DNA from: Arion vulgaris
Lineage: Eukaryota; Mollusca; Gastropoda; Stylommatophora; Arionidae
Assembly (NCBI GenBank): GCA_020796225.1
Contig: CM036765.1
Location: forward strand, 6,048,805-6,112,804
Reading direction: 5' to 3'
Length of the DNA: 64,000 bases
Shown here: positions 52,641 through 62,794 of the stretch, piece after piece
How the letters are laid out: each line of letters starts with the position of its first letter
Numbering within the stretch: the stretch's first letter is position 1
Position numbers and translations under genes: made by a program
The notes under the pieces: generated by a model
What the model was told of the DNA's origin: nothing
The model's input: the letters and a program-made list of their open reading frames with translations, nothing else
Database searches by the model: none

Positions 52641-52644
52641 TAGC

Positions 52645-53130
52645 TATCGATATAAGAATTAAACAACTAAAAACTGTACGGAACGGAACTGATAGGAAAA
52701 CAAAGATTAGAATACTAAGAGCATGCATATTCCCAGTGACAACGTTTGGGTGTGAAGCATGGATAATAAAGCAGAGAAAAACATACATGTGCTTTTGAAT
52801 ATGTGTTACAGAAGAGTCCTTCGTATATCATGGACAGAGAAGAGAACAAATATATCTATCCTGAAACAACTCAAAATCAAAGAAAACTGGCTGATGCTAC
52901 AAATAAGAAAGAGACAATTGTGAAAAGTATTTTGTACATATTAAAAGACACGAATGGCTGGAAAAGGCTATCATTAGAAAGAAGGCATACCAGCAAAGAG
53001 AAGAGGAGGAAGACCACGAAGAAGATGGATTCAGGATGTAAGTGATGGTTTGAACATGACGACTGCAGAGTCGGAACATCTGGCCTATGAGAGAGAGAGT
53101 AACTCCTGATGACTGTTGGGGTGGCAAAGT
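52645..53130 (+). pseudogene. LINE-D 3' fragment
   Basis: The sequence parallels 29195-29680: IKQLKTVRNGTDR-like, TMDREEN equivalents of SWTEKRTN, RRGRPRRRWIQDVS-like and REFLMTVGVAK-like ends. Frames shift several times. Confidence 0.8.
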
Positions 53131-53540
53131 TTTGCTCAGCACAAGCTATTTGGGGATGTTCGATATAAGGGAAGACTGCAGGAAAACTATGTAGCAACGA
53201 CGAAACAAGTAAAAACAAAGTACTCTAGTTATACAAAAACAATAACAAACCACAGCAACGTTTCGACCAAAATGCCTTTATCAAGTAAATTAGTTATTAA
53301 ATTAAATAAAAATTAACTAATTTAAATATTAATTAACCACCGAAATATCAGAAAAAATCCAGATTACCATAGATAGTTGTCGATATTGATACAGCCAGAA
53401 AAGACTGAAATACCAAACATGCAAAAAGATTGATTAATCAACATCAAAATGGCGCGTTGGACCGCTGCTTCATTTGTAGAGGCAGAAAACGGATCACCTA
53501 TGGATGTGTCTGTAGTGCGATGATGATAGTCCTCATATAA
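53131..53540. other. Unassigned AT-rich sequence
   Basis: Nothing recognised. Confidence 0.4.
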
Positions 53541-53542
53541 CT

Positions 53543-53790
53543 GATCTTCTTCGAAGGCTACTTATCGACCACTTGTTAACTACTCTGTGATCTGTATGTG
53601 ATCAGTGCCTAATAGGGATTGTACGTTGTGCCAGCTATGCACATCCAATTTCAGCGACGCTTTTTATTTACTAGGGTAGCTTTCCTAGGCCTCTACTTCA
53701 GTCGCCTCTTACGACATGCATTGTAGGTCGCAGTGGTGCTATTCTTTGCTTCCCTTGCAGGCCCCGCAACTACACGGGACTAAATGCTCT
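53543..53790 (-). mobile_element. SINE-like S1, minus copy
   Basis: CTTATCGACCACTTGTTAAC, the core near 53702 (GTCGCCTCTTACGACATGCA), TTGCTTCCCTTGCAGGCCCC. The middle has lost part of the GTAGGCCAGC segment. Confidence 0.84.
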
Positions 53791-53794
53791 ACTG

Positions 53795-53880
53795 AACGGA
53801 CCGGAATGTCCCGGGTTCGAGCCCACAACCTGCGGGTCACAAGTCGAACGGCTAAACCACTTAACCACATAGATTTTTCA
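53795..53880 (-). mobile_element. tRNA-headed SINE (S9-like)
   Basis: The minus strand has TGTGGTTAAGTGGTTTAGCC (A box) and GGGCTCGAACCCGGGA (B box), well spaced. Lacks a matching acceptor stem. Confidence 0.55.
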
Positions 53881-54085
53881 CACCTGCAAGCAAGTACACA
53901 TATGTAACGCTACTTCGAACTTTTACATACAACCACACATACATAAACAACCACACATACATAAATAACCACACATATAGACACATATCTAATGACATTT
54001 TAATGACGTGTTATTAATTGTGACAATGACATTGTCACCAATTCTAAATAACAAATTTATTTAGCGGAAGTAAAAACAAAAAGAC
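53881..54085. other. Low-complexity ACACATACATA region
   Basis: CCACACATACATAAACAA-type repeats at about 53930-53990; the rest is AT-rich. Confidence 0.55.
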
Positions 54086-54089
54086 TGCT

Positions 54090-55095
54090 GGAACGGATAA
54101 GCCTAATGCATAAACGTCTGTCTATCGACTCGCCTGTGTGTTCTCGGGGTTCGCGTGTGAAGCAAAGAATAGTAACACCGTGAACTACAAGGCATGTCTT
54201 AAGAGGCGATTGAGGTAGGGGCCTAGGAAAGCTACCTTAGTAAATAAAAAGCTTCGCAGAAACCGGATGTGCTAGCCTATTTGTCGGCGAATAATTGGTC
54301 CAACAATAAAACGCTCTTTGGCTCAAATCACATACAAATCATACAGATTGGTTTAACAAGTGGTCAATATGGAGCGTTCCAAGAAGAAGACGAAGAAGTC
54401 TATCCACTCGAACACAAGAAGTCGTGTGGGTTAAATCCTACACTGGATGTTCTACAGGTGACGAAATACATTGGCCCTCCTACCTACTGCATACTAGGAT
54501 CTAGAACTAGGAAGGGAAGTGTACTTCATACAATAACGTCTGAAAAGGCATGTGGTAATGTTATTTTATTTATAATAAGCGTCAGCCTATCGACTTGGAC
54601 ACAAGATGGTTAATCGTTCAATTCTACACTCGAAGTTCTACACGTGAGGAAAGTAATTCTCGCTCCTACCTCTTGCAAAATAGAGTCTAGAAATATGAAA
54701 AGGCAGGCACTTTATACCAAAGATTTGAAAAGTCTACCGAAAATGTTCTTCTTTTATTTATTATTAACATGTGTCTATCAATTCAGACACAAGAGGGGTG
54801 TGGGTTCAATACCATACACGAGGAATGGAATTGACCCTCCTACCTCCCGCACACTATGGTATAGAAATATGAAACGGCAGGCAATTCATGCCTTAAGGTC
54901 TGAAAAGGCTATGGGCAATTTATTTGATGAATTATAATCGTTCACACTATCGACTCGGCCACTAGAGGGTTATAGTCGTTCTACGCGTGAGAAAAGGAAT
55001 TAACCCTCCTACCTACGGCATACAAGAACCTATAAATGTGAAATGACAAGAAATTCATACGCCAAAGTCTGGGGCAAAAAAGCTACGGGAGACTT
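54090..55095 (+). repeat. Tandem run of four SINE S6 units
   Basis: Heads recur near 54120, 54590, 54775 and 54946, each with a CTATCGACTCGGACACAAGA-like start, a B-box-like GGTTCAAT, a CTACACGTGAGGAAAG-like block and a TATAGAAATATGAAACGGCA-like block. Spacing outside the S1 insertion is about 170-190 bp. Confidence 0.75.
54133..54397 (+). mobile_element. SINE-like S1 inserted in S6
   Basis: A complete 265-bp S1 that defines the family's ends: CCTGTGTGTTCTCGGGG to AAGAAGACGAAGAA. GTCTATCGACTCG (54120-54132) and GTCTATCCACTCG (54398-54410) flank it. Confidence 0.9.
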
Positions 55096-55099
55096 TATT

Positions 55100-55600
55100 T
55101 CTTTTAATAGACAACCTTAAAGTTGACGAAGAATCAACGCATTTCGTGACGGCTTTACGCTTTAATTAAAAAAGTTGTGGGAAATATATTGAATACGTCC
55201 GCACTGGTTGTTAAGTGTGCATTCATTTCTAGTATAGCCCCTCTGTATTGTTGATAAACTTAGAGCCCCACGATAAGAGCACTAAGTCACACTTGAGTAT
55301 GAATGCTTCAGTGACTTAGCCTGTACGGCTGTGTACCAGTTGATTTTTGTAGTTCGCTGATGTATACTCTAAGAAGTCGATTATTTTGTCGATTAATATT
55401 TGTAGATTCTTTCATGCAATCGACTTCTGAATGGATATTTTTTCTTCTTCTAAACATAGTATGCAAATTCTGGTGTAGTTTTATGTTGGTTATGGTAAGT
55501 TATGGTTGAGGTCGTGAAGTGCAGAAAGTTGTGAATCGGGATGAATAAGTCACGAAAAAATTAAGTTCTGCAGAAAATCAAATTTTTAAAACTCTGTTAT
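55100..55600. other. Unassigned AT-rich sequence
   Basis: Nothing recognised. Confidence 0.4.
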
Positions 55601-55603
55601 TGA

Positions 55604-56040
55604 TTGATTGATAGGACTATCATCGTTGTACTTTGTTGAGTAACCATGTTTGCTACGATTACTTTCTTCACAGGAATATCTCATCGACAGTGCACGAAAT
55701 CCGTAGCACTGGCGAGGGTTCTCGATGTAATTGTTTAAAGATTTTGAAGATATGTTGTAGGAATTTAATTTTTAATATTTTATAATAAATTTTACACGGG
55801 CAGCGTCTTTCCAGCTTTCTCTTCGCGATTTTAAACTGCCAAGGGTTCTTTTAAGTGCTGTACTTCAATACGGGACCTACGTTTTATCGTCCGTCTCCGA
55901 TAGGAGTAGGAACTCGATCTCACCTACACCGAGATCAGGGATTTCTAGAAAAAATATCCTGATGGCTCTACGAGGGAATGAACAGAGTACCATTGGAATG
56001 AGGGGCGAGTACCTACCCTCTACGCCACATATACTAATGA
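55604..56040 (-). mobile_element. SINE S4, near full-length minus copy
   Basis: GATTGATTGATAGGACTATC start (3' tail), the CCGTCTCCGATAGGAGTAGG and CTCACCTACACCGAGATCAG blocks, and a tRNA-like head ending CTACGCCACATATAC. Confidence 0.85.
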
Positions 56041-56044
56041 AGAG

Positions 56045-56420
56045 AAAGAAGATGATAAACAAACAATATCTTAGCAATAATAGTAGTAGAAAAATGATGA
56101 GAATCACATGGACTGCTAAATTGACTAATGTAGTGGTGTTGAATGAGGTCAAGACACAAAGAAAGCTTATCATCAATATAAGAAAGAAGCAGTCATCAAT
56201 TTTCGAACATGTGATGAGAAAAGGAGGCTTAGAACACATTGTGATAAATGGTAAAATTGAGAGTAGAAGAGACAGAGGAAGACAGAGAGAGACAATTTTA
56301 GATAGTCTGACTTCATGGCACGAAAGAGCGTCAACATCTGAGATGATAGCAAACACCAGAGACAGAGATTTTTGGAGATCCATGATAGTCTACGGCAGCA
56401 GGCACGGCACCTCAAGATGA
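56045..56420 (+). pseudogene. LINE-E-like 3' end, single open frame
   Basis: An unbroken frame reads RKMMRITWTAKLTNVVVLNE, KKQSSIFEHVMRKGGLEHIV, RRDRGRQRETILDSLTSWHE and TRDRDFWRSMIVYGSRHGTS, then a stop and GATGATG. This is the LINE-E C-terminus with a GATG tail instead of ATTG. The upstream start at 55962 lies in S4, so the element is 5'-truncated. Confidence 0.83.
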
Positions 56421-56437
56421 TGAATTGTAGTAGTGTG

Positions 56438-56569
56438 GGGCGGATTAGCGTAATGTATAAGCATTTCTATTTCTTTGAATGATAGAAAAATTTGATTTCT
56501 TATAATTAGCTGAGATTTTTGACGCAGTCTAGCAGGTGGTACAAGAGATAAGTGACAGTAGATAGCTAT
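56438..56569 (+). mobile_element. SINE S6 head fragment (weak)
   Basis: GGCGGATTAGCGTAATGTAT resembles the S6 start at 12336; the rest does not match. Confidence 0.4.
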
Positions 56570-56815
56570 GGATAGGACAAACACTGAGGAAACCTTATGA
56601 CATAATTACGAGACAGGCTCTCTCATGAAATCCCCAGGGCAATAGAGGTAAGGGACAACCCAGGAACACCTGGAGACGGTAGTTGGAAAAGGAATGCAAG
56701 AAAATGCAGAGAGAATGGAAAGATCTGGAGAAAATGGCCTTGGATACGCGGGTTTGGAGGGCCGTGGTTGCGGACATATGCCTTCCTATGAGCAAAGGGC
56801 GATAAAGAAGAACAG
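56570..56815 (+). pseudogene. LINE-A-like C-terminal fragment
   Basis: Frames read LWIGQTLRKPYD, NPQGNRGKGQPRNTWRR, KKMQREWKDLEKMA and TRVWRAVVADICLPMSKGR. A variant of the LINE-A tail that differs from the copy at 7140-7369. Confidence 0.75.
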
Positions 56816-56839
56816 ACAAATCGTCTTCAAGCAGGAAGG

Positions 56840-56960
56840 ACTCTATCGTGGAGTAGTTACGATGTTTGTCCGTCGTTCTTCAAGTTTTAGGCTCGAATCC
56901 GGACGCAGTCACATTAGCCTTTTTTATGAAATCTCTAAGATTTTTGCTGGAGCTACGGAG
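56840..56960 (+). other. tRNA-like sequence
   Basis: TGGAGTAGTTACGATGTTTG and GGCTCGAATCCGGACG resemble A and B boxes. The following GCTGGAGCTACGGAGTTTGT resembles 51577-51600, hinting at a two-copy SINE. Confidence 0.4.
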
Positions 56961-57084
56961 TTTGTGCTTTGTAGCTCTCGGTAGATGTCGTGTCGATACG
57001 ATATGTGGGAACGATATGTGGAAACACTGTACAAAGAAGTCAATCCTCCGCATCAAGTCCTCCATATGTCAGATTTGAGTCACT

Positions 57085-57270
57085 CTCTCTTCTTTCTTTC
57101 TTCTTCACACTGTCACTGGGTTGTTACCCAGTGTTGTATTTTGTCTTATGCTGCTCTAGGGGCTTGGGTGATAGTGATTTTTTTACTTTTGACATGATTC
57201 TGCTATGTCATCTATGCATCACGTTCGTGGTATTCCTCTCGTTTTCTTTCCTGAAGTTCTCCGAGTCATT
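57085..57270 (-). mobile_element. LINE-H-like 3' fragment
   Basis: Complement of 13395-13560: TCACTGGGTTGTTACCCAGT, GATTCTGCTATGTCATCTAT and the TTTTCTTTCCTGA segment. Confidence 0.72.
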
Positions 57271-57274
57271 AAGT

Positions 57275-57835
57275 TAACGTAAATTGGGAAGCTTGTCAAA
57301 ATCCTCTAATTTTGCTAAGATCAATTTTCAGTGTTAAAGAAAGAGAGTATTAGACCTCTTCCAAGAATTCAGCCGTTAGCAGGAAATCCAGGCTTACGCC
57401 CCACAATTTATTTGTCACATTAGTCTCTCGGGGCCAGATTTGAGACCTCATGTATTTGAGGATTGGAAAAGCTGTTAAATTGGAGATAGGATTGAGCTTA
57501 AAGCTCTTGCGATCCATCTGTTCGTTTTCCTCTGAGCTTAGTGTGGAATTCTAAATTTTTATCGTTTTTAACCCCCCTCCATTTTGAATTACATAATGGC
57601 GACTTCCGGTCAAGATAGACGGTTTCTAGCAATGATCAATTTGTGATTTTAAAAATTCTCTTTTCTCTTTCTCCAGTTGTATGATGGAATTCTCTCTCTC
57701 TCCATCGTTCTTTTCCGGCCATTTTTATCATTCTTATTGTGATATGTAAACAGCCGTTGCCAAGAAAGTGTTTTACGTCACAATCTTCAGTACCATTTGG
57801 AGCTCTAGTGCTTATTGGTGGAATTTATTGCCTAC
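57275..57835. other. Unassigned sequence
   Basis: Nothing recognised. Confidence 0.4.
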
Positions 57836-57839
57836 TATT

Positions 57840-58120
57840 GATGTTCAACGTAGGGGTGGGAGCTTTAATTTGCATTGTAGGGCTAGATGAGTCGCCCTTG
57901 TTGTGTTGTATCCGTGTTTCTTTAGTGTGGTCTTGATATTGTCTATCCATCTTTTCTTGGTCTTCCCTTGGCTCTAGTACCTATCTCTTTTTATTGTATG
58001 CAGTTATTGGTGGTTGGTTGTATTTCATTCTCATTAAATGTCCAAACCAATGCATTTGTTGTTTTTCAATGTATTCGGTGCATGAAGTTATGCCCACTCT
58101 GCTTCTGAGTCTGACTTACC
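57840..58120 (-). mobile_element. LINE-C 3' fragment
   Basis: GGGTGGGAGCTTTAATTTGC, TGTCTATCCATCTTTTCTTG and CATTCTCATTAAATGTCCAA match 19905-20100 on the same strand. Confidence 0.78.
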
Positions 58121-58194
58121 TGGTGACCGTCACCACCTTCTTCAAGCTTCAGATTTTCTTGGATAGAAATTGTGTCATCCAACCAGTATGTTAC

Positions 58195-58652
58195 AAAGCT
58201 GAGAATCTCTCAATCAAGTATGGCATCTGTGATGTTCTATGGCTTGGAAACATGGAGGACAACAAAATAAACCATCGGAAACTACATACCTTTAAAAACA
58301 GATGTTTACGTAGAATAGAGTGACAAAGATGGTACGATAAGATTATGAACTATGAACTCAGAGAAAAAAAACTAAGCATATACCAGTGAAGAAAGAGTTA
58401 AGGAAGAGACTCTGAAGATGGAAAGGACACAGATTGAGAAGACCAGCCTGAAGCATTGGAAGACAGACGCTGTTTCGGAACCCGTAGGGGAAGGTCTAGA
58501 AATACCTGGAGAAGAGAGCTGGACACTGATATTAAAAGGATAGGTAAGACGGGAAAAGAATTGAAATGGATGGAAAGAAAGAGGAAGTGTAGGAAGAAGT
58601 TTGTTGAAGACATGTATTCCGTTTGGAGTTGAAAGGTGAAGTAGAAGAAGAA
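58195..58652 (+). mobile_element. LINE-A 3' end
   Basis: VMFYGLETWRTTK-like, HTFKNRCLRRIE, the GHRLRRPA-like segment, WRRELDTDIKRIGK-like and FVEDMYSVWS-like pieces in shifting frames, then GAAGAAGAAG at 58644-58652. Confidence 0.8.
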
Positions 58653-59847
58653 GTCTACCAGGACAACCTGTGTGACATGTCTACGAGGACAACCTGTGTG
58701 TCATGTCTACCAGGACAACCTGTGTGTCATGTCTACCAGGACAACCTGTGTGTCATGTCTACCAGGACAACCTGTGTGACATGTCTACGAGGACAACCTG
58801 TGTGTCATGTCTACCAGGACAACCTGTGTGTCATGTCTACCAGGACAACCTGTGTGTCATGTCTACCAGGACAACCTGTGTGACATGTCTACCAGGACAA
58901 CCTGTGTGTCATGTCTACCAGGACAACCTGTGTGTCATGTCTACCAGGACAACCTGTGTGACATGTCTACGAGGACAACATGTGTGACATGTCTACCAGG
59001 ACAACCTGTGTGTCATGTCTACCAGGACAACCTGTGTGACATGTCTACCAGGACAACCTGTGTGACATGTCTACGAGGACAACCTGTGTGACATGTCTAC
59101 GAGGACAACCTGTGTGTCATGTCTACCAGGACAACATGTGTGACATGTCTACCAGGACAACCTGTGTGACATGTCTACCAGGACAACATGTGTGACATGT
59201 CTACCAGGACAACCTGTGTGACATGTCTACCAGGACAACCTGTGTGACATGTCTACCAGGACAACCTGTGTGACATGTCTACGAGGACAACCTGTGTGAC
59301 ATGTCTACCAGGACAACCTGTGTGACATGTCTACGAGGACAACCTGTGTGTCATGTCTACGAGGACAACCTGTGTGACATGTCTACGAGGACAACCTGTG
59401 TGTCATGTCTACCAGGACAACCTGTGTGACATGTCTACCAGGACAACCTGTGTGACATGTCTACGAGGACAACCTGTGTGACATGTCTACCAGGACAACC
59501 TGTGTGACATGTCTACGAGGACAACCTGTGTGTCATGTCTACGAGGACAACCTGTGTGACATGTCTACGAGGACAACCTGTGTGTCATGTCTACCAGGAC
59601 AACCTGTGTGTCATGTCTACCAGGACAACCTGTGTGACATGTCTACGAGGACAACCTGTGTGTCATGTCTACCAGGACAACCTGTGTGTCATGTCTACCA
59701 GGACAACCTGTGTGTCATGTCTACCAGGACAACCTGTGTGACATGTCTACGAGGACAACCTGTGTGACATGTCTACGAGGACAACCTGTGTGACATGTCT
59801 ACGAGGACAACCTGTGTGACATGTCTACGAGGACAACCTGTGTGACA
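58653..59847. repeat. 26-bp minisatellite, about 46 copies
   Basis: Unit GTCTACCAGGACAACCTGTG plus TGACAT. Two main variable sites (CTACC/CTACG and GTGAC/GTGTC) and a rarer ACAACATG form. The first two groups of four units repeat the same variant order, a hint of a 104-bp higher-order unit. Frames such as MSTRTTCVSCLPGQ are open only because the unit lacks stops. Confidence 0.97.
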
Positions 59848-60029
59848 GTGGTTGCTTTTCTTGCGTGTCAGCTAAGCGCTGTCCATGTCTCAAGAGAGAA
59901 CTATATGTCCACAATTTGTCGCACCAAACAGAAGACACATCAAAGGTTGAGTGTATTGGCTCTCCTGCATGTTCTGTCTATTTCAATAATTGTATACTCT
60001 GACAGCTAGAAAGACCAATAAAGAGATCT
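59848..60029. other. Unassigned sequence
   Basis: Nothing recognised. Confidence 0.35.
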
Positions 60030-60305
60030 GGTCTGAGATAGATTCATATCGGAATCTAATCAATCGAATAAGAAGCAGATAATCAAGGTTTTTCGGACAT
60101 ATAATTAGAAGGGGCAGTTTAGAACAGTTGGTTACAATAGGTAAGAAAAAGAGGTCGAGAGGAAAACAAAGGGACACAATTCATGACTGCTTGAAATCGT
60201 GGTTCGTCAATGATTCGGTGACGGAGTTAATGGATTGTACCAGAGACAGACAGATGTGGAGAGACATGATCGCCTATTCCAACAGGCACGGCACTTGATT
60301 GATTG
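60030..60305 (+). mobile_element. LINE-E 3' end with ATTG tail
   Basis: AGATAATCAAGGTTTTTCGG, CGAGAGGAAAACAAAGGGAC, GAGACATGATCGCCTATTCC, ending GGCACTTGATTGATTGATA. Confidence 0.8.
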
Positions 60306-61080
60306 ATACTCTGCCTGTCAAGTTCCTGAAGCTCTCATCCCAATTATATATTTGACTTTCCTTTCCTTTTGATATTCGTTGATCATTTCTCCTCAAGGTG
60401 TGCCCAACATATCTCCATCTTCTCTTTCTTATAACAGTTGTCACTAGTGGTTGATCAGACATGTCTCTGATTTCCTCACTTCTCCTGAATTCGTTCCATT
60501 TTATATTCATTATTTTTCGCAGACATCTATTTTCAAATGCATTTAATTTGCCTTCTATATCTTTAGTCATTTTCCAACTCTCTCTAGCATATGTTAGGAT
60601 TGATACAACAATTTAATTGAAAATTCGTAATTTAGTTTTAATGCTATATAATTTGCAGTTCCATATTTTATTTAGACTTTTAAAAGCTGATGTTGCTTTT
60701 CCAATTCGTATCATAATTTATTTTTAACATTTCCTGTGCAATCAAAATTGCTTCCTAAATAGGTGAACTGCTCTGTTATTTTTATCATTTTAGATTCCAG
60801 TGTGATATCTGCATTACTTGCCATAGGTGTCTTCCTTATATTTGTTTTTTCATAGCTTATCTGCAGTCCAACTTTTGATGCTATAGATGACAAGTTGTCT
60901 GTTTTTCTTTGCATATCTTAGTTGTTTCTACTTAACAAGGCAATATCATCTGCAAAATCCAAATCTTCTTGTTGACTATTTTCTACCCAATCGATGCCAG
61001 TTTCGCCCTGCAACATTTTCGCATCACCCAGTCAATGGCCACTCCAAACAATAGCGGATATAGAATTCTTAAAGTTTCCC
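60306..61080 (-). pseudogene. LINE-F reverse transcriptase and C-terminal fragment
   Basis: Reading on minus: GIDWVENSQQEDLDFADDIA with an intact FADD centre (about 60950), a frame break, KTDNLSSIASKVGLQISYEK, FTYLGSNFDCTGNV, then ENRCLRKIMNIKWNEFRRSE and RRWRYVGHTLRRNDQRISKG. The 5' part (endonuclease, motifs A and B) is missing. A plus-strand relative is at 48410-48605. Confidence 0.82.
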
Positions 61081-61200
61081 TCCCACTTATCTTTCGGTCT
61101 TCCTCTTCCTCTTCGTCCTCAACTTTCCCTCTATTAAAGATTGTATCATGGTATTATGTCTTTTATGTGCCCAAAATACTTTATTTGTCTGAATTTTATT
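61080..61200 (-). mobile_element. LINE-D-like fragment (weak)
   Basis: The complement reads KYFGHIKD-like and RGRGRPK-like pieces, compatible with the LINE-D tail. Confidence 0.4.
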
Positions 61201-61590
61201 TGTTTTAATAATAATTCAATATTGGATAGTTCTGTTTTAATTCAAATTTGATGAAATGCTTGTTTGTTAGTTCTCTTCTTTTTCCCTAAGCGTTGCCCTA
61301 TTCTCCTGTATATTAAGATTTTGCAGGTATGAATTCCTCCTTCAATCCGTGTTCTCATTGTCCACGATTCTACCTGAGGATAGCCACCAGGTAAGAAAGA
61401 AACACATGAAGTGACAGCTGTCACAAGCACAAGACAAAATAAACAGGTTTTATCTCAAAGATGTGCAACATTAGTCAATCAGACCATCTATGCAATTATT
61501 GTCAAAGAAAATATGACATCAAAGAGAGAAGGAGTATTTAGAAATTACATGAATAGTTTCTGTAAACAAGCAATTAAATAAATATATATA
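61201..61590. other. Unassigned AT-rich sequence
   Basis: Nothing recognised. Confidence 0.4.
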
Positions 61591-61594
61591 TACT

Positions 61595-61845
61595 AAGGAA
61601 TCTTTGTGGCGTAGAGGTAAACTGCTCGCCTCTTGTTCCAACTCTTATCTGTTCGTTTTCCTCTTGAAGCGATCGGAATATATTTCCAGAGATTCTTGAT
61701 CTTAATCTATCTGAGATCAAGTTCCTTGTCCTATCGGAGACATAGGATAAAGCTGGCGATTGTTCAAGTTGAGAACCCTTGCTGTTTAAAAAAACCGATA
61801 AGAAAAAGATGCAAAGCCGTTGCCCGTTTTCTTTTAAAAACCCAA
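61595..61845 (+). mobile_element. SINE S4 5' part
   Basis: Head TTTGTGGCGTAGAGGTAAAC, CTGAGATCAAGTTCC, CCTATCGGAGACATAGGATA; the B box is degraded. Confidence 0.78.
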
Positions 61846-61847
61846 AA

Positions 61848-61945
61848 GATTAAATGAATACTCCAACAAAAGATTAAATGAATACTCCAACAAAAGATTA
61901 AATGAATACTCCAACAAAAGATTAAATGAATACTCCAACAAAATG
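61848..61945. repeat. 25-bp minisatellite, 4 copies
   Basis: AAAGATTAAATGAATACTCC plus AACAA repeats four times. Confidence 0.95.
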
Positions 61946-62064
61946 TCTGGAGTGCTATGATGTTAGACCTTATTTAAGTGATAACTAATTTATAATCTGG
62001 TAAAATGTTTATGTCGAACACATTTTAATTGCAGAATTAAATATATTTTCCTGTCGCTTTCTAT

Positions 62065-62240
62065 TTGATTTATTGATAAATAGGACATCTTTAATTGCAC
62101 TTTGGTGAATAGCCATGTGTGCTCCGATCTCTTTCCTAGACAGGAACATATCAGCGGCAGTTCACATACACCGTAGCACCGCTAGGGTCCGGGTATCATT
62201 TTGAAGATGGTCAACAATTTGTATAAATTTATTGGTGACA
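62065..62240 (-). mobile_element. SINE S4 3' part
   Basis: ATAGCCATGTGTGCTCCGAT, CAGGAACATATCAGCGGCAG and GTAGCACCGCTAGGGTCC. Confidence 0.78.
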
Positions 62241-62319
62241 TATTTGTTTACTCTGATCAGATTTCAAGAAAACACTTTGTTTCTGGTTTTTTTTTTTACA
62301 TAGTACTCACATGAACATA

Positions 62320-62635
62320 TAGACATGTGAATAAGAACAGGACAGGCTTCCATGATGAACCAGATTAAGAGGAGAAAATGGCAATGGGTTGTGCATACCC
62401 TACGGACGACACAGTCGAGTGTCACTAGATAAGCACTTGAGTAAAACCCGTAAGGAAAACGGAAAAGAGGACGACCTAAACAGAACTGGAGAGGAAGTCG
62501 TCTTGAGAAATGGAAGGGGGGTGCTCGACTAACCTGTGAGACCATCAAGAAATCAGATAGAGACTGGGAAAAGGGGCGAACCGTTGAGTTTCTATACTCC
62601 ACGAGGAGCGGAGAGAAATACGTAAGTCTCATGAA
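62320..62635 (+). mobile_element. LINE-G 3' fragment
   Basis: GTCGAGTGTCACTAGATAAG, GTAAGGAAAACGGAAAAGAG, GAGACCATCAAGAAATCAGA and CTCCACGAGGAGCGGAG, parallel to 15500-15700. Confidence 0.78.
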
Positions 62636-62794
62636 CACGATCTTCGCGTGTTAGCAATCTTGTTTTATTTTGTAACCATTCTACTTCATTCTAACACCAC
62701 ACTTTAGCTTTTTTACTGAAGAAAGCGTCGTCAACTTTACTACATTAACATTACCATTATTATTACCAGTAGTAGTACTGACAATATATATTGT

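Noticed and set aside
53795..53880. Functional tRNA gene on the minus strand
   Set aside because: A and B boxes are present, but no matching acceptor stem or convincing anticodon arm; treated as a SINE head. The same applies at 1165, 22622, 41453 and 56840.
55877..56383. 168-codon minus-strand hydrophobic frame suggesting a membrane protein
   Set aside because: It is antisense to the LINE-E frame and to SINE S4, both recognisable.
58653..59847. Overlapping Cys-rich frames (MSTRTTCVSCLPG type) as a possible secreted repeat protein
   Set aside because: The unit is 26 bp, so the frame rotates through all phases of the repeat; openness follows from the lack of stops, and no signal peptide or unique coding flank exists.
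15803..62240. S4 mobilised by LINE-E because both have ATTG/CAAT tails
   Set aside because: In their sense orientations the tails are complementary, not the same, so a shared 3' recognition is not supported.
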